Positions 8,089 through 15,000 of a DNA stretch of 64,000 nt are shown here, piece by piece. Every line of letters starts with the position of its first letter. The stretch's first letter is position 1. The notes beneath the pieces were generated by a model, which was not told the DNA's origin, ran no database searches, and saw only the letters and a list, made by a program, of their open reading frames with translations. Position numbers and translations under genes: made by a program. Source of the stretch: Lineus longissimus (taxonomy: Eukaryota > Nemertea > Pilidiophora > Heteronemertea > Lineidae); contig NC_088321.1 of NCBI RefSeq assembly GCF_910592395.1, positions 5,704,001 to 5,768,000 on the forward strand. Reading direction: 5' to 3'.

Positions 8089-8748
8089 TTACTGAACTTT
8101 TAGTTTTTCTAGCATCTCTGTCTGTGCTAGTTTTTTTCCTTCTTCTAAAAAAGTCTTCTTTAAAGACTCTACATCAACAGCTGAACTTGCCTCCCTTTGT
8201 TTTTTCCTAATGGCATTTTTCATCGAAATGTATTTCTCCTTCTCCTTGAGAATCAAAGTAAACTCATCTGTAGATATGTGAGAATCGGTTAAGGCTTTAC
8301 TAACCAAATCATTGATTGTGTTCAGTTTTGAAATTGCCAACATTCTGATATTCTCATGTTTTTCAATTTTCTTAAGAATATTCTTTTTCTCCCAGCCTAA
8401 GGCTGATGAAATAATGGCACTACCTATTGTTACGCCACCCAAAGCTAAGCCTATCGGTGCCGTGATGACACCAGCTAGAGCGGAAACACCAACAGATCCG
8501 GCTGCAACGCTGGCAAAATTAAGGAAATGGCTAATGCCAGTAATTACGCTAAATGCTTTTTTGTACTTTGAAAATATCTTTCTTCTAAATTCAATCTCGC
8601 TTTCTAAGAAACTCTTAACCTCACATATTTGTTGTAGTCTGAAAGCCTGAGGGTTACTTTCTGTATGCTTTTCAGACCTTTCATAGTTCAAATGACTTTC
8701 AGAGTTTAAATTACTTAAATCTGGATAAACCTTATTGTCTCCATCCAT
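8089..8748 (-). CDS. Viral protein with glycine-rich hydrophobic core
   Basis: A 219-residue frame; ATG 8748 sits in a TAAATG motif. The N-terminal 50 residues are polar; residues about 52-72 form a charged helix; about 76-117 are hydrophobic with glycine-zipper spacing (AAGSVGVSALAGVITAPIGLALGGVTIGSAIISSALG); the C-terminal 100 residues are a charged, probably coiled helix. The helix / Gly-rich membrane segment / helix layout fits a membrane-remodelling virion protein; similar proteins recur beside Polinton-like capsid genes in invertebrate genomes (recollection). It is first of a minus-strand run that continues with 8753-9022 and 9042-10220 at 4- and 19-base gaps. No enzyme motif is present. 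Confidence 0.7.
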   Translation of the reverse strand: MDGDNKVYPDLSNLNSESHLNYERSEKHTESNPQAFRLQQICEVKSFLESEIEFRRKIFSKYKKAFSVITGISHFLNFASVAAGSVGVSALAGVITAPIGLALGGVTIGSAIISSALGWEKKNILKKIEKHENIRMLAISKLNTINDLVSKALTDSHISTDEFTLILKEKEKYISMKNAIRKKQREASSAVDVESLKKTFLEEGKKLAQTEMLEKLKVQ

Positions 8749-8752
8749 TTAA

Positions 8753-9022
8753 TTAGTGGGAAAAACTAGAATCAGTTGTTCTGTCATTTCTAGTGTTTAG
8801 TGTTGATCCTACAGACACTACAGGTTTTTGAAGTACATTAAATTTTAAAGGTTTTTCTGACCCAACAGGTTTTTCTGTCCCAGCAGGCACAGCAGGTTTT
8901 AAAGGTTTTTCGGGACCAGGCTCCAACTTTGACTCTACTTCTGCCTCTAATTCTCTATGAAATCGTTCTAATCTTTCTTTCCAATTACGTGGTCGTTTTG
9001 TGTAACCCCAAGTTCTATTCAT
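8753..9022 (-). CDS. Small proline-rich viral protein
   Basis: An 89-residue frame whose ATG at 9022 lies in a TAAATG motif, which supports it as a real gene despite its size. Residues 1-28 are basic and Trp/Arg-rich (MNRTWGYTKRPRNWKERLERF); residues 30-65 carry repeated EKPLKP/EKPVGSEKPL motifs; the tail is polar. It is separated by 4 bp from its upstream and 19 bp from its downstream neighbour. The basic head with Pro-Lys repeats could be a DNA-binding core protein, but that is a guess. Confidence 0.55.
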   Translation of the reverse strand: MNRTWGYTKRPRNWKERLERFHRELEAEVESKLEPGPEKPLKPAVPAGTEKPVGSEKPLKFNVLQKPVVSVGSTLNTRNDRTTDSSFSH

Positions 9023-9041
9023 TTAATCAAGTAAAATAAAA

Positions 9042-10220
9042 TCAATTCACTGCAAAGAGTAAATTTCTTTCAAGTCTATTATTCAACTTAATCATCTCGT
9101 TTATGATTTCTGTCTGACTACATATGTTAATGTTCTGGTTCATTCTCATGTTATTATTTAAATTCGATAATCTATCAAGCAGAATCATATTTTCATCACG
9201 AAGATAATCCCCGAAATGCTGTGATATCACTATTTTCCAATTTGGTATTACATCCTGGTCTCGAAAGACAAACCAGTTTTCACTTCTCATTTTTACCATG
9301 AAATCCATTGACCTATCCAATTGATCCTTAAATAGTGTGTAGTCTACTTTAGCACTCTTCTGTCTGTTTTGTGTTTTAGACATTGGTCTAATGTTAAACC
9401 AAGCAAAGCACAGTTCAGGTTTATCTTTGAATTCCTTGATTGGTAAGACATGATCCAACTCTTCTTCTACTATTCGAACTCTGTTCTCGGGACTTTGTCC
9501 TATTGGAGATAGACTCCTCTGGTACTTTAACCACTGTGAGAAGAAACTGTCTGTACATCCTAGATTGAATGAGGAATTACCTTTACACTCTCCCTTAGAA
9601 ATGCGGTTTAGACCAACTCTAATTTTGTGTCTGTCTCTATTACCATTTTGGTCAAGGTAATCCTTTTTGTAATATGAATTAAAACATGATCTGCAGTTAC
9701 CTCTATTTCCGTCTTTACCAAATTCACCATCACTTAGTAATTTATTTTCATAACATTTATTACATCCCTTGATTTTACTTGAACCACATTCTTTACAGTA
9801 ATCAAGTAGTTTATTACGCCTGTTCTTTTCAAAATTAATTTCAGGTTTCTTTTCACAGCACTTAACACAATAAATTGTAGGTTGATTTTCCATGTTTTGA
9901 TTCATCATATTATTCTGATTTATCATGTTTTGATTTTCCATGTTTTGATTCATCATATTATTCTGATTTATCATGTTTTGATTTTCCATGTTTTGATTTA
10001 AGATAAACTGATTTATCATATTTTGATTTAACATAATCTGATTTATCAGATTTTGATTTAACATATTATTTTGATGCAAATAATACAAAAACTTCTGAAT
10101 ATTCTGATTCATCATATTATCATGATTCATCATATTATTCTGATTCATCATACCATTTTGATTCATCATACCATTTTGATTCATCATATCATTCTGATTA
10201 TCAAATATTGCTCCATCCAT
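9042..10220 (-). CDS. HNH-type protein with MNQN repeats and zinc ribbons
   Basis: A 392-residue frame starting at ATG 10220 after TAAATAAAGAAAG. Residues 1-112 consist of degenerate MNQN(N/G)M-type repeats, low complexity encoded by short tandem DNA repeats (about 9890-10195). Residues 116-190 hold several Cys pairs (CVKCC, CKEC, CNKC, CRSC), likely zinc ribbons. Residues about 265-305 match an HNH-like nuclease pattern (ELDHVLPIKEF...CFAWFNIRPMSKTQNRQKS) with the DH, the N of WFN and the second N spaced as in HNH enzymes. A double-hairpin element is translated just before the DHV motif (SPIGQSPENRVR). A role in DNA processing is inferred. Confidence 0.75.
   Translation of the reverse strand: MDGAIFDNQNDMMNQNGMMNQNGMMNQNNMMNHDNMMNQNIQKFLYYLHQNNMLNQNLINQIMLNQNMINQFILNQNMENQNMINQNNMMNQNMENQNMINQNNMMNQNMENQPTIYCVKCCEKKPEINFEKNRRNKLLDYCKECGSSKIKGCNKCYENKLLSDGEFGKDGNRGNCRSCFNSYYKKDYLDQNGNRDRHKIRVGLNRISKGECKGNSSFNLGCTDSFFSQWLKYQRSLSPIGQSPENRVRIVEEELDHVLPIKEFKDKPELCFAWFNIRPMSKTQNRQKSAKVDYTLFKDQLDRSMDFMVKMRSENWFVFRDQDVIPNWKIVISQHFGDYLRDENMILLDRLSNLNNNMRMNQNINICSQTEIINEMIKLNNRLERNLLFAVN
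9474..9500 (-). repeat. Double-hairpin element in the HNH gene
   Basis: GAAC-TCT-GTTC plus GGAC-TTT-GTCC. The first stem is the co-varied GAAC/GTTC form. It is in frame eight codons before the catalytic DH. Confidence 0.8.
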
Positions 10221-10267
10221 TTCTTTCTTTATTTAGTAGGACATTTTTTTTTTAAATTACGTTTTTC

Positions 10268-10293
10268 GAACTTGTTCTTGTGACTTAAGTCAC
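10268..10293. repeat. Variant double hairpin between two minus-strand genes
   Basis: GAAC-TT-GTTC, then TT, then the perfect palindrome GTGACTTAAGTCAC. It lies between the HNH gene start and the integrase stop (the gap at 10221-10308) and resembles the hairpin pairs at 13642-13720. Confidence 0.6.
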
Positions 10294-10308
10294 TTTAGAG
10301 ACTTTATT

Positions 10309-11403
10309 TCATTTCAATGATTTGATATCAGAAACTGGTAACCATTCATTGAACTTATCACTGTAACCCTTCCACTTCACTAATCCGTATTTCTTGCCTT
10401 TACTGGTCTTGTACCTTAGGATTTTCTCGATCTTGTACTCTAGCTGGTCAGGATTAGGAACATAGCTCAATTCCTCTTCATAGAAATATCCTTGAATTTC
10501 TTCTTTGTGGTAATCCTCAAGCTGGTAGACGATAGGGTGAGTAAATATGATCTGTTTGATTTGGAACACCTCCTCAGTGTAGTTGGGCATGTAACCTTTA
10601 CTGAAAATGGACTTGTACTTTGAAATTCTTACACTGTCACCTACTTTGTACTTTGGATCACCAAATGTCTCTTTGAGGTGAAGACCGTAAAGATTGTACC
10701 ACACTGTTCCTTCGTTTTCCATCTTTCTGGCGTCTACAGGTTTCATACCTATTGATGAGTGAAATGTGTTATTGTAGCCGCTGACCAGGTCATCCAGAAC
10801 GTCAATCCACTTGTCAGTCTCCTTAGCGGTGAAATAACGCCACATTTTTTCTTTAAGGGTTCTATTGAATCTCTCTACTACTGCTGCCTTCTTATCAGAT
10901 TTTGTGGAGAACCATTCTATGTCATTTTCTGTTAAGAGTTCCTTGAAGTGTTTGTTGTAAAATTCTTTACCGTCATCAAACTGGATTTTCGTTGGTTTTG
11001 CTTCTCTGAAAATCAATTTGAATGCATCTCTGATTTCTTCTCCCCTCTTACTCTTAACTGCTAGAGCCCAAGAAAAACGACTAAATAGATCTATGACTGT
11101 TAAAATGAATCTGAAACCCTTATTCTTACTCTCGAATTTCTGCATGTCAACCAGATCTGCTTGCCATTGTTGATCGATGTACGATACCATTGTCTTCCTG
11201 AAGGTGAATTTCTTAATGGCCGGTTTGTGTAGTTGGTGAGTTGGTAGTGTTTCTAGAAATTCTTTCACTTCTTTTTTTTTAATAAGTTTACCATCTTCCT
11301 TGACCTGTTTCCACATCTTACTCAAAGAACTGTAAGCCACGGGACTCTCAGGTTTGTAGTACAAATCCCTTAGATACTGCTGTGTGTCATCCTTTACATT
11401 CAT
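10309..11403 (-). CDS. Retroviral-type integrase with C-terminal chromodomain
   Basis: A 364-residue frame; ATG 11403 is part of the CATTTAAATG palindrome shared with the ATPase gene. The rve core shows the DDE triad: WQADLVDM (first Asp, about residue 82), QFDDGKEFYN (second Asp, about residue 144) and VVERFNRTLKEKMW (Glu, about residue 178). The C-terminal 45 residues (YKIEKILRYK...YGLVKWKGYSDKFNEWLP) are a chromodomain with its aromatic residues. This architecture is typical of Polinton/Maverick integrases, which insert the linear element into host DNA; the chromodomain may steer it to modified chromatin. The frame is intact and free of double-hairpin inserts. Confidence 0.93.
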   Translation of the reverse strand: MNVKDDTQQYLRDLYYKPESPVAYSSLSKMWKQVKEDGKLIKKKEVKEFLETLPTHQLHKPAIKKFTFRKTMVSYIDQQWQADLVDMQKFESKNKGFRFILTVIDLFSRFSWALAVKSKRGEEIRDAFKLIFREAKPTKIQFDDGKEFYNKHFKELLTENDIEWFSTKSDKKAAVVERFNRTLKEKMWRYFTAKETDKWIDVLDDLVSGYNNTFHSSIGMKPVDARKMENEGTVWYNLYGLHLKETFGDPKYKVGDSVRISKYKSIFSKGYMPNYTEEVFQIKQIIFTHPIVYQLEDYHKEEIQGYFYEEELSYVPNPDQLEYKIEKILRYKTSKGKKYGLVKWKGYSDKFNEWLPVSDIKSLK

Positions 11404-11410
11404 TTAAATG
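11401..11410. promoter_or_regulatory. Shared bidirectional start motif CATTTAAATG
   Basis: A 10-bp perfect palindrome that contains the start codons of both the integrase (minus) and the packaging ATPase (plus), with only 4 bp between them. Each strand reads TAAATG, so one palindrome carries the late-type motif for two divergent genes. Confidence 0.6.
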
Positions 11411-12028
11411 AGTGAAGTATTTATTTACGAGCCACACAATATGTTAATTTCTGGTGTTACCAATTGTGGTAAGACATATTTTGCCCTTGACCTCTTAGAA
11501 AAGGAGTATCGGCACAAGTTCCAGAACATAGTCATTTTCTGTCCAACATATTTCAACAATAAGACATATGAAAGGAAATGGATTTACCAAGACAAGAACG
11601 TCTACATAGTTAATCCCGAAGCTGTGGCCAGTAATTTGGACCTTGTGCTTCAGTTTGCTACTCTGACCTTTGCTGGTTCTAACACATTATTCCTCATTGA
11701 TGACTGTGCTAATTTGAGAGACACAAAAAAGAAGGTGTCCGAGTTATGTAATCTTGCCTTTTCCGGCAGGCACTACAATCTCACTGTTTGGTTACTAGTT
11801 CAGAAGTACAATTCAGTTGTTAAGGACTACAGAGAGAACATAAGAATTTTAGTATTATTTTTTAATAAGGATGAATCAGCCATGAAAGATGCCTTAGAAG
11901 AAAACAGTGTTATTCCTAAGGAGAAAAGACAGTACTACATAGAAGAACTTAAGATGAAAAAAGGATCAAAACTGATCATTAGACTACAACATCCATTTGG
12001 ATTTACTCTTTCACATCAAAAATCTTAG
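11408..12028 (+). CDS. A32/FtsK-HerA-like genome packaging ATPase
   Basis: A 206-residue P-loop ATPase. Walker A is GVTNCGKT (about residues 16-23); Walker B is TLFLIDD (about residues 97-103); a downstream SGRHYNLTVWLLVQ segment matches the sensor region of the A32-like family. Length and compactness fit Polinton/adintovirus packaging ATPases, which pump DNA into the preformed capsid. ATG 11408 lies in TAAATG. It is divergent from the integrase (4-bp gap) and convergent with 12054-12512, with a double-hairpin element at the junction. Confidence 0.9.
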   Translation: MSEVFIYEPHNMLISGVTNCGKTYFALDLLEKEYRHKFQNIVIFCPTYFNNKTYERKWIYQDKNVYIVNPEAVASNLDLVLQFATLTFAGSNTLFLIDDCANLRDTKKKVSELCNLAFSGRHYNLTVWLLVQKYNSVVKDYRENIRILVLFFNKDESAMKDALEENSVIPKEKRQYYIEELKMKKGSKLIIRLQHPFGFTLSHQKS

Positions 12029-12040
12029 TCCCGCTTCTCA

Positions 12041-12068
12041 TCGAGCTATGCTATCAGGACTGTGTCCG
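12041..12068 (-). repeat. Double-hairpin element at a convergent junction
   Basis: GAGC-TAT-GCTA (one mismatch) plus GGAC-TGT-GTCC, between the ATPase stop and the end of the minus-strand gene, coding for the last few residues of the latter. Confidence 0.75.
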
Positions 12069-12512
12069 ATCAGTTGTCTTAGTCTTTCTAACCCTAGTAA
12101 AATAATAAATTATTAACCCTAAACCACTAAGTCCTAGGATAATCCATAGGTACTCGTATTTCTTCATTTCATCACTAGGTTGGTAGTAATCACTTAATTG
12201 TGGTCGCTGAGGTAGTACAATAGTTCTTTCTGGATGTAAATGATTGTAAACAGTAAGTGCTGAATCAGTATTGTTAAAATCAATAGAAGCGTCTCTTTCT
12301 CTCTTTAATTCAAGATTAACGAAGTCAATGGTACTTTTCCTATGCTCATCCCATTCTGTGGATGCTCTTTGTAATTGCTCCTGAGCCAAATCATGTCTTT
12401 TCACTTCAGTCTCATAGCCATTCTTGTCTAGTTTTTTAAAAAGGTAACCGGATCCAGTGAATGCTAATCCATTGATTATTGCAGATCCAAATAACATGCC
12501 AATGCCAGCCAT
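12054..12512 (-). CDS. Small two-helix membrane virion protein
   Basis: A 152-residue frame; ATG 12512 is in a TAAATG motif. It starts with a Gly/Ala-rich hydrophobic segment (residues 2-25, GMLFGSAIINGLAFTGSGYLF), followed by a charged helix with KRHDLAQEQLQRASTEWDEHR and DFVNLELKRERDA, and a second hydrophobic segment (about residues 119-138, YLWIILGLSGLGLIIYYF) with a basic tail. I recall proteins with this N-terminal segment and KRHDxAxExLQxA helix next to capsid genes in other invertebrate elements, suggesting a conserved virion component; exact role unknown. The last residues come from a double-hairpin element. Confidence 0.7.
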   Translation of the reverse strand: MAGIGMLFGSAIINGLAFTGSGYLFKKLDKNGYETEVKRHDLAQEQLQRASTEWDEHRKSTIDFVNLELKRERDASIDFNNTDSALTVYNHLHPERTIVLPQRPQLSDYYQPSDEMKKYEYLWIILGLSGLGLIIYYFTRVRKTKTTDRTQS

Positions 12513-12534
12513 TTAATTCCAATGAATTTTAATT

Positions 12535-13302
12535 TCAATGATGTGTCCCTGAGAGCATAGCTCGAGTTAATACCAATTGGTACTGTACATTATGACCATT
12601 AAGATCGATGATTTCACCTTTTTCATCAGTTAAGCGAATATTCAGCTTATTGAATCTTGGTTTACAGGGAATTGCTATTGGTTTCTCAAATGTGTATGCT
12701 ATTAAATCCCCAAAATTAGCTTCCTTTATTGGTCTTGTGGTTAGCACATCAGATGCTTCACCATTACTTAATACACTATTAGATTCGATTATGTCACAGT
12801 GAAAAACAAAATGGTCAATTGGTCTAAAATTGATGGGTTTCTCGCTTACAACATCATCCTTACTTTTATTGTCTAAAGGGTAAGGCCATTCTGATTTCAT
12901 GCCAAATAATTCATTACTTTTACCAAGAAAATAGATCTGATAATGCGCCTCATTTTTTCTCTTTAGGAAGTGTAAGATGGCCTTACCTGTTGGTTCTTCA
13001 AGGTCAAATCTGACAGCACCTCTACTCATACTATTTTCTTTCAACTTATCCGCAAATACTTTTGAAAAGCTCTGTAGGTCATAGAGACCATCTGGTAGCG
13101 TAATCTCTGCCACATCAAACCCCTTAACTTTGATTCGGTTATTCTCCCTGGCTGCACTTATGTTGTAGAATGTACAAGGTATTACTGCAAAAGTTAAAGT
13201 GATGCTACATGCATCTTGAATTTCAGTCTTGAGATTGACTGTTAAATCACTTGAACTCTGATCTGGATAGTCACTTGAATCTATGTTCATTACAGTAATC
13301 AT
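12535..13302 (-). CDS. Probable penton-like minor capsid protein
   Basis: A 255-residue frame; ATG 13302 is in TAAATG. The sequence is beta-rich without membrane segments: an N-terminal SSDYPDQSSSDLTVNLKTEIQ strand region, a central ITLPDGLYDLQSFSKVFADKL motif, and a C-terminal RLTDEKGEIIDLNGHNVQYQLVL strand pair. The pattern, length and position between capsid-type genes fit the single-jelly-roll penton protein of Polinton-like viruses. That is a family-level judgement by eye; a structure comparison would settle it. A half double-hairpin element forms the last residues (TRAMLSG). Confidence 0.6.
   Translation of the reverse strand: MITVMNIDSSDYPDQSSSDLTVNLKTEIQDACSITLTFAVIPCTFYNISAARENNRIKVKGFDVAEITLPDGLYDLQSFSKVFADKLKENSMSRGAVRFDLEEPTGKAILHFLKRKNEAHYQIYFLGKSNELFGMKSEWPYPLDNKSKDDVVSEKPINFRPIDHFVFHCDIIESNSVLSNGEASDVLTTRPIKEANFGDLIAYTFEKPIAIPCKPRFNKLNIRLTDEKGEIIDLNGHNVQYQLVLTRAMLSGTHH
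12544..12565 (+). repeat. Half double-hairpin element
   Basis: The GTCC half-stem followed by an intact GAGC-ATA-GCTC, coding for the C-terminus of the penton-like protein. Confidence 0.65.
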
Positions 13303-13359
13303 TTACTTAAGCAAATTTTCGTTTTCAAATTTACCTTTTATCAAATAAGTAAATTATTC

Positions 13360-13596
13360 TTACTTCATAATATTTCTGGGTAGGATTCCTTGATCGTAAA
13401 GGTACTCTAATGTTCCATTACTAATAGCTACAGTTCCTCCCAGTTTAAGAATTTCCTCTAGGTCGGCCTGACTTGGGGGACCAATATTGATTCTCAAGAA
13501 CCTTTTCAGTAACATAGAGTAACCAATTGTTGTTGATGCCAACAGTAAACTTTGATACAGTGTATTTATGATATCTTTCTTTCCTGGTGTATCCAT
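13360..13596 (-). CDS. Very small viral protein
   Basis: A 78-residue frame; ATG 13596 lies in TAAATG, the main reason to accept it. It has one weakly hydrophobic helix (about residues 12-29, TLYQSLLLASTTIGYSML) and a second mildly hydrophobic stretch around LKLGGTVAISNGTLEYL. It lies between the penton-like and major capsid genes in the same orientation. Possibly a small membrane or cement protein; function unknown. The 57 bp before 13360 and 45 bp after 13596 are AT-rich spacer. Confidence 0.5.
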   Translation of the reverse strand: MDTPGKKDIINTLYQSLLLASTTIGYSMLLKRFLRINIGPPSQADLEEILKLGGTVAISNGTLEYLYDQGILPRNIMK

Positions 13597-13641
13597 TTAA
13601 TTACTTAGAAAATCACTAGTAAAACTCATTTATCTAGTATT

Positions 13642-13720
13642 CAGTGTTGGAGCGAACTTTGTTCTTGCAGCACCTCAGTGCTGGAGCGAACTCTGTTCTT
13701 GCAACACCTTAGTGTTGGAG
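13642..13720. repeat. Second type of paired hairpins, tandem
   Basis: Alternating hairpins: GAAC-TTT-GTTC, CAGCAC-CTCA-GTGCTG, GAAC-TCT-GTTC, CAACAC-CTTA-GTGTTG. The second and fourth differ by a matched change on both arms (CAG/CTG versus CAA/TTG), so pairing is kept. The block overlaps the stop codon and last codons of the major capsid gene. Confidence 0.7.
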
Positions 13721-14965
13721 TGAAGCAATCTGAGAATTCTGGATGTTTACCTGGGCGTCAGAAACCACGAATATGTGCATTTTGTATGGTCCCTTTCCAG
13801 ATTTCTTTGTAATAGATAATTGAATACCATCTTTTGTGTTCTGGAGCTTCTTTCCTGATCCGTGAAGGCGATTATCCTCAGAAGTTCTCAGGTCCAACCA
13901 TAAACCATAGTGATTAGAATCACCATAGTATTTTTCCATGGTCATGTTACAGTCATGAGTTTTCTTCAAATCTTCAGACATAAAATGTTTCTTGATCTCC
14001 TCCCATTGATCCATCATTCTCATTCCTTCTGGGAACACCTGATTGGCAACACCCTCTATTGTGATCTGCACTTTACTTATGTTAGGGTTTTCAAACTTCT
14101 CTGAATCTCTAGCTCCATCTACATAGTCAGACACAAATAGTAATAATAATCCTTTAATAGACATTCTTGGAAAGTTGATGTTCTCATTAATTAGTGTTTC
14201 ATTAGCAGTAACATTGACTGTCTTAAAATGGTCTACCCAATCATAAAATATTGAGAATCCAGAATTGTACTTGTTACTCAATTGACTAGCAATCATTTTG
14301 TTGGTTACGGTATCATATTCAAAACAAATATTCTCTAGTTTGTATCCCATGCTAGCTGTGGTTGTGGTGACTATGATTTCCTCCTTTGGTGCTAAAGTTA
14401 TTTCAATGATAACATCTTCTTGAATTGGAAACTTGTAAAATGGAGCATGATGATGGAATAGTTCAAAATCTAATGGTATTTTGTACTTCTTGTCAAACAC
14501 TTTCTTTAAAGTCTTTTCATTAGCTGTTTCTCCAGTGACATCAGCTTCAGCGACTCCTGATCTTAATTCTCTAAGATTTTTTGACTGAATACCCTGAAAA
14601 ACTCTATCATTTCTTTCTTCTTCTGTAAACCACAGATCTTTAAATGTAGAATAATGACTGTATTCGTCAAGGTCAAATATCTGCTCTGTTCCCCACTTAA
14701 CCACCATCTTTGAAATCAGGTTTCTACCAAGATTATTTACAACACTATTTTTAGAATCACCAGAAATGGTTACATCAGCAGACAGATAAAGAGATTTAGG
14801 TACAAAGAATGTATTCTCTCGCAATGCCGGTATTCTAACATACAGTGTTTCTTTGGGGTTAGCAGATGAGGGGTTATGAGTAATGATATGATGCTGCCTC
14901 TCAGCTTTCAAACCAAGTGGAATCTTATGTGCCCTTTCGGTATTTAATAAATATCCTGTTGCCAT
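13709..14965 (-). CDS. Probable double-jelly-roll major capsid protein
   Basis: A 418-residue intact frame; ATG 14965 is preceded by TAAATAGAA. No membrane segment, Cys cluster or enzyme motif; the sequence alternates beta-strand-like and loop segments throughout. Recognisable stretches are ETLYVRIPALREN, NNLGRNLISKMVVKWGTE, IPLDFELFHHHAPFY, IEITLAPKEE, SIKGLLLLFVSDYVDGARDSEKF and YGLWLDLRTSEDNRLHGSG. These match a capsid-type protein family I remember from many invertebrate Polinton-like elements; length fits a double jelly-roll. It should form the hexon shell around the packaged DNA. The repeat at 13642-13720 supplies its last three codons. It is free of orientation 1/2 double-hairpin inserts. 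Confidence 0.65.
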   Translation of the reverse strand: MATGYLLNTERAHKIPLGLKAERQHHIITHNPSSANPKETLYVRIPALRENTFFVPKSLYLSADVTISGDSKNSVVNNLGRNLISKMVVKWGTEQIFDLDEYSHYSTFKDLWFTEEERNDRVFQGIQSKNLRELRSGVAEADVTGETANEKTLKKVFDKKYKIPLDFELFHHHAPFYKFPIQEDVIIEITLAPKEEIIVTTTTASMGYKLENICFEYDTVTNKMIASQLSNKYNSGFSIFYDWVDHFKTVNVTANETLINENINFPRMSIKGLLLLFVSDYVDGARDSEKFENPNISKVQITIEGVANQVFPEGMRMMDQWEEIKKHFMSEDLKKTHDCNMTMEKYYGDSNHYGLWLDLRTSEDNRLHGSGKKLQNTKDGIQLSITKKSGKGPYKMHIFVVSDAQVNIQNSQIASLQH

Positions 14966-15000
14966 TTCTATTTATTTACTAGTAAAATTATGTTACATTT

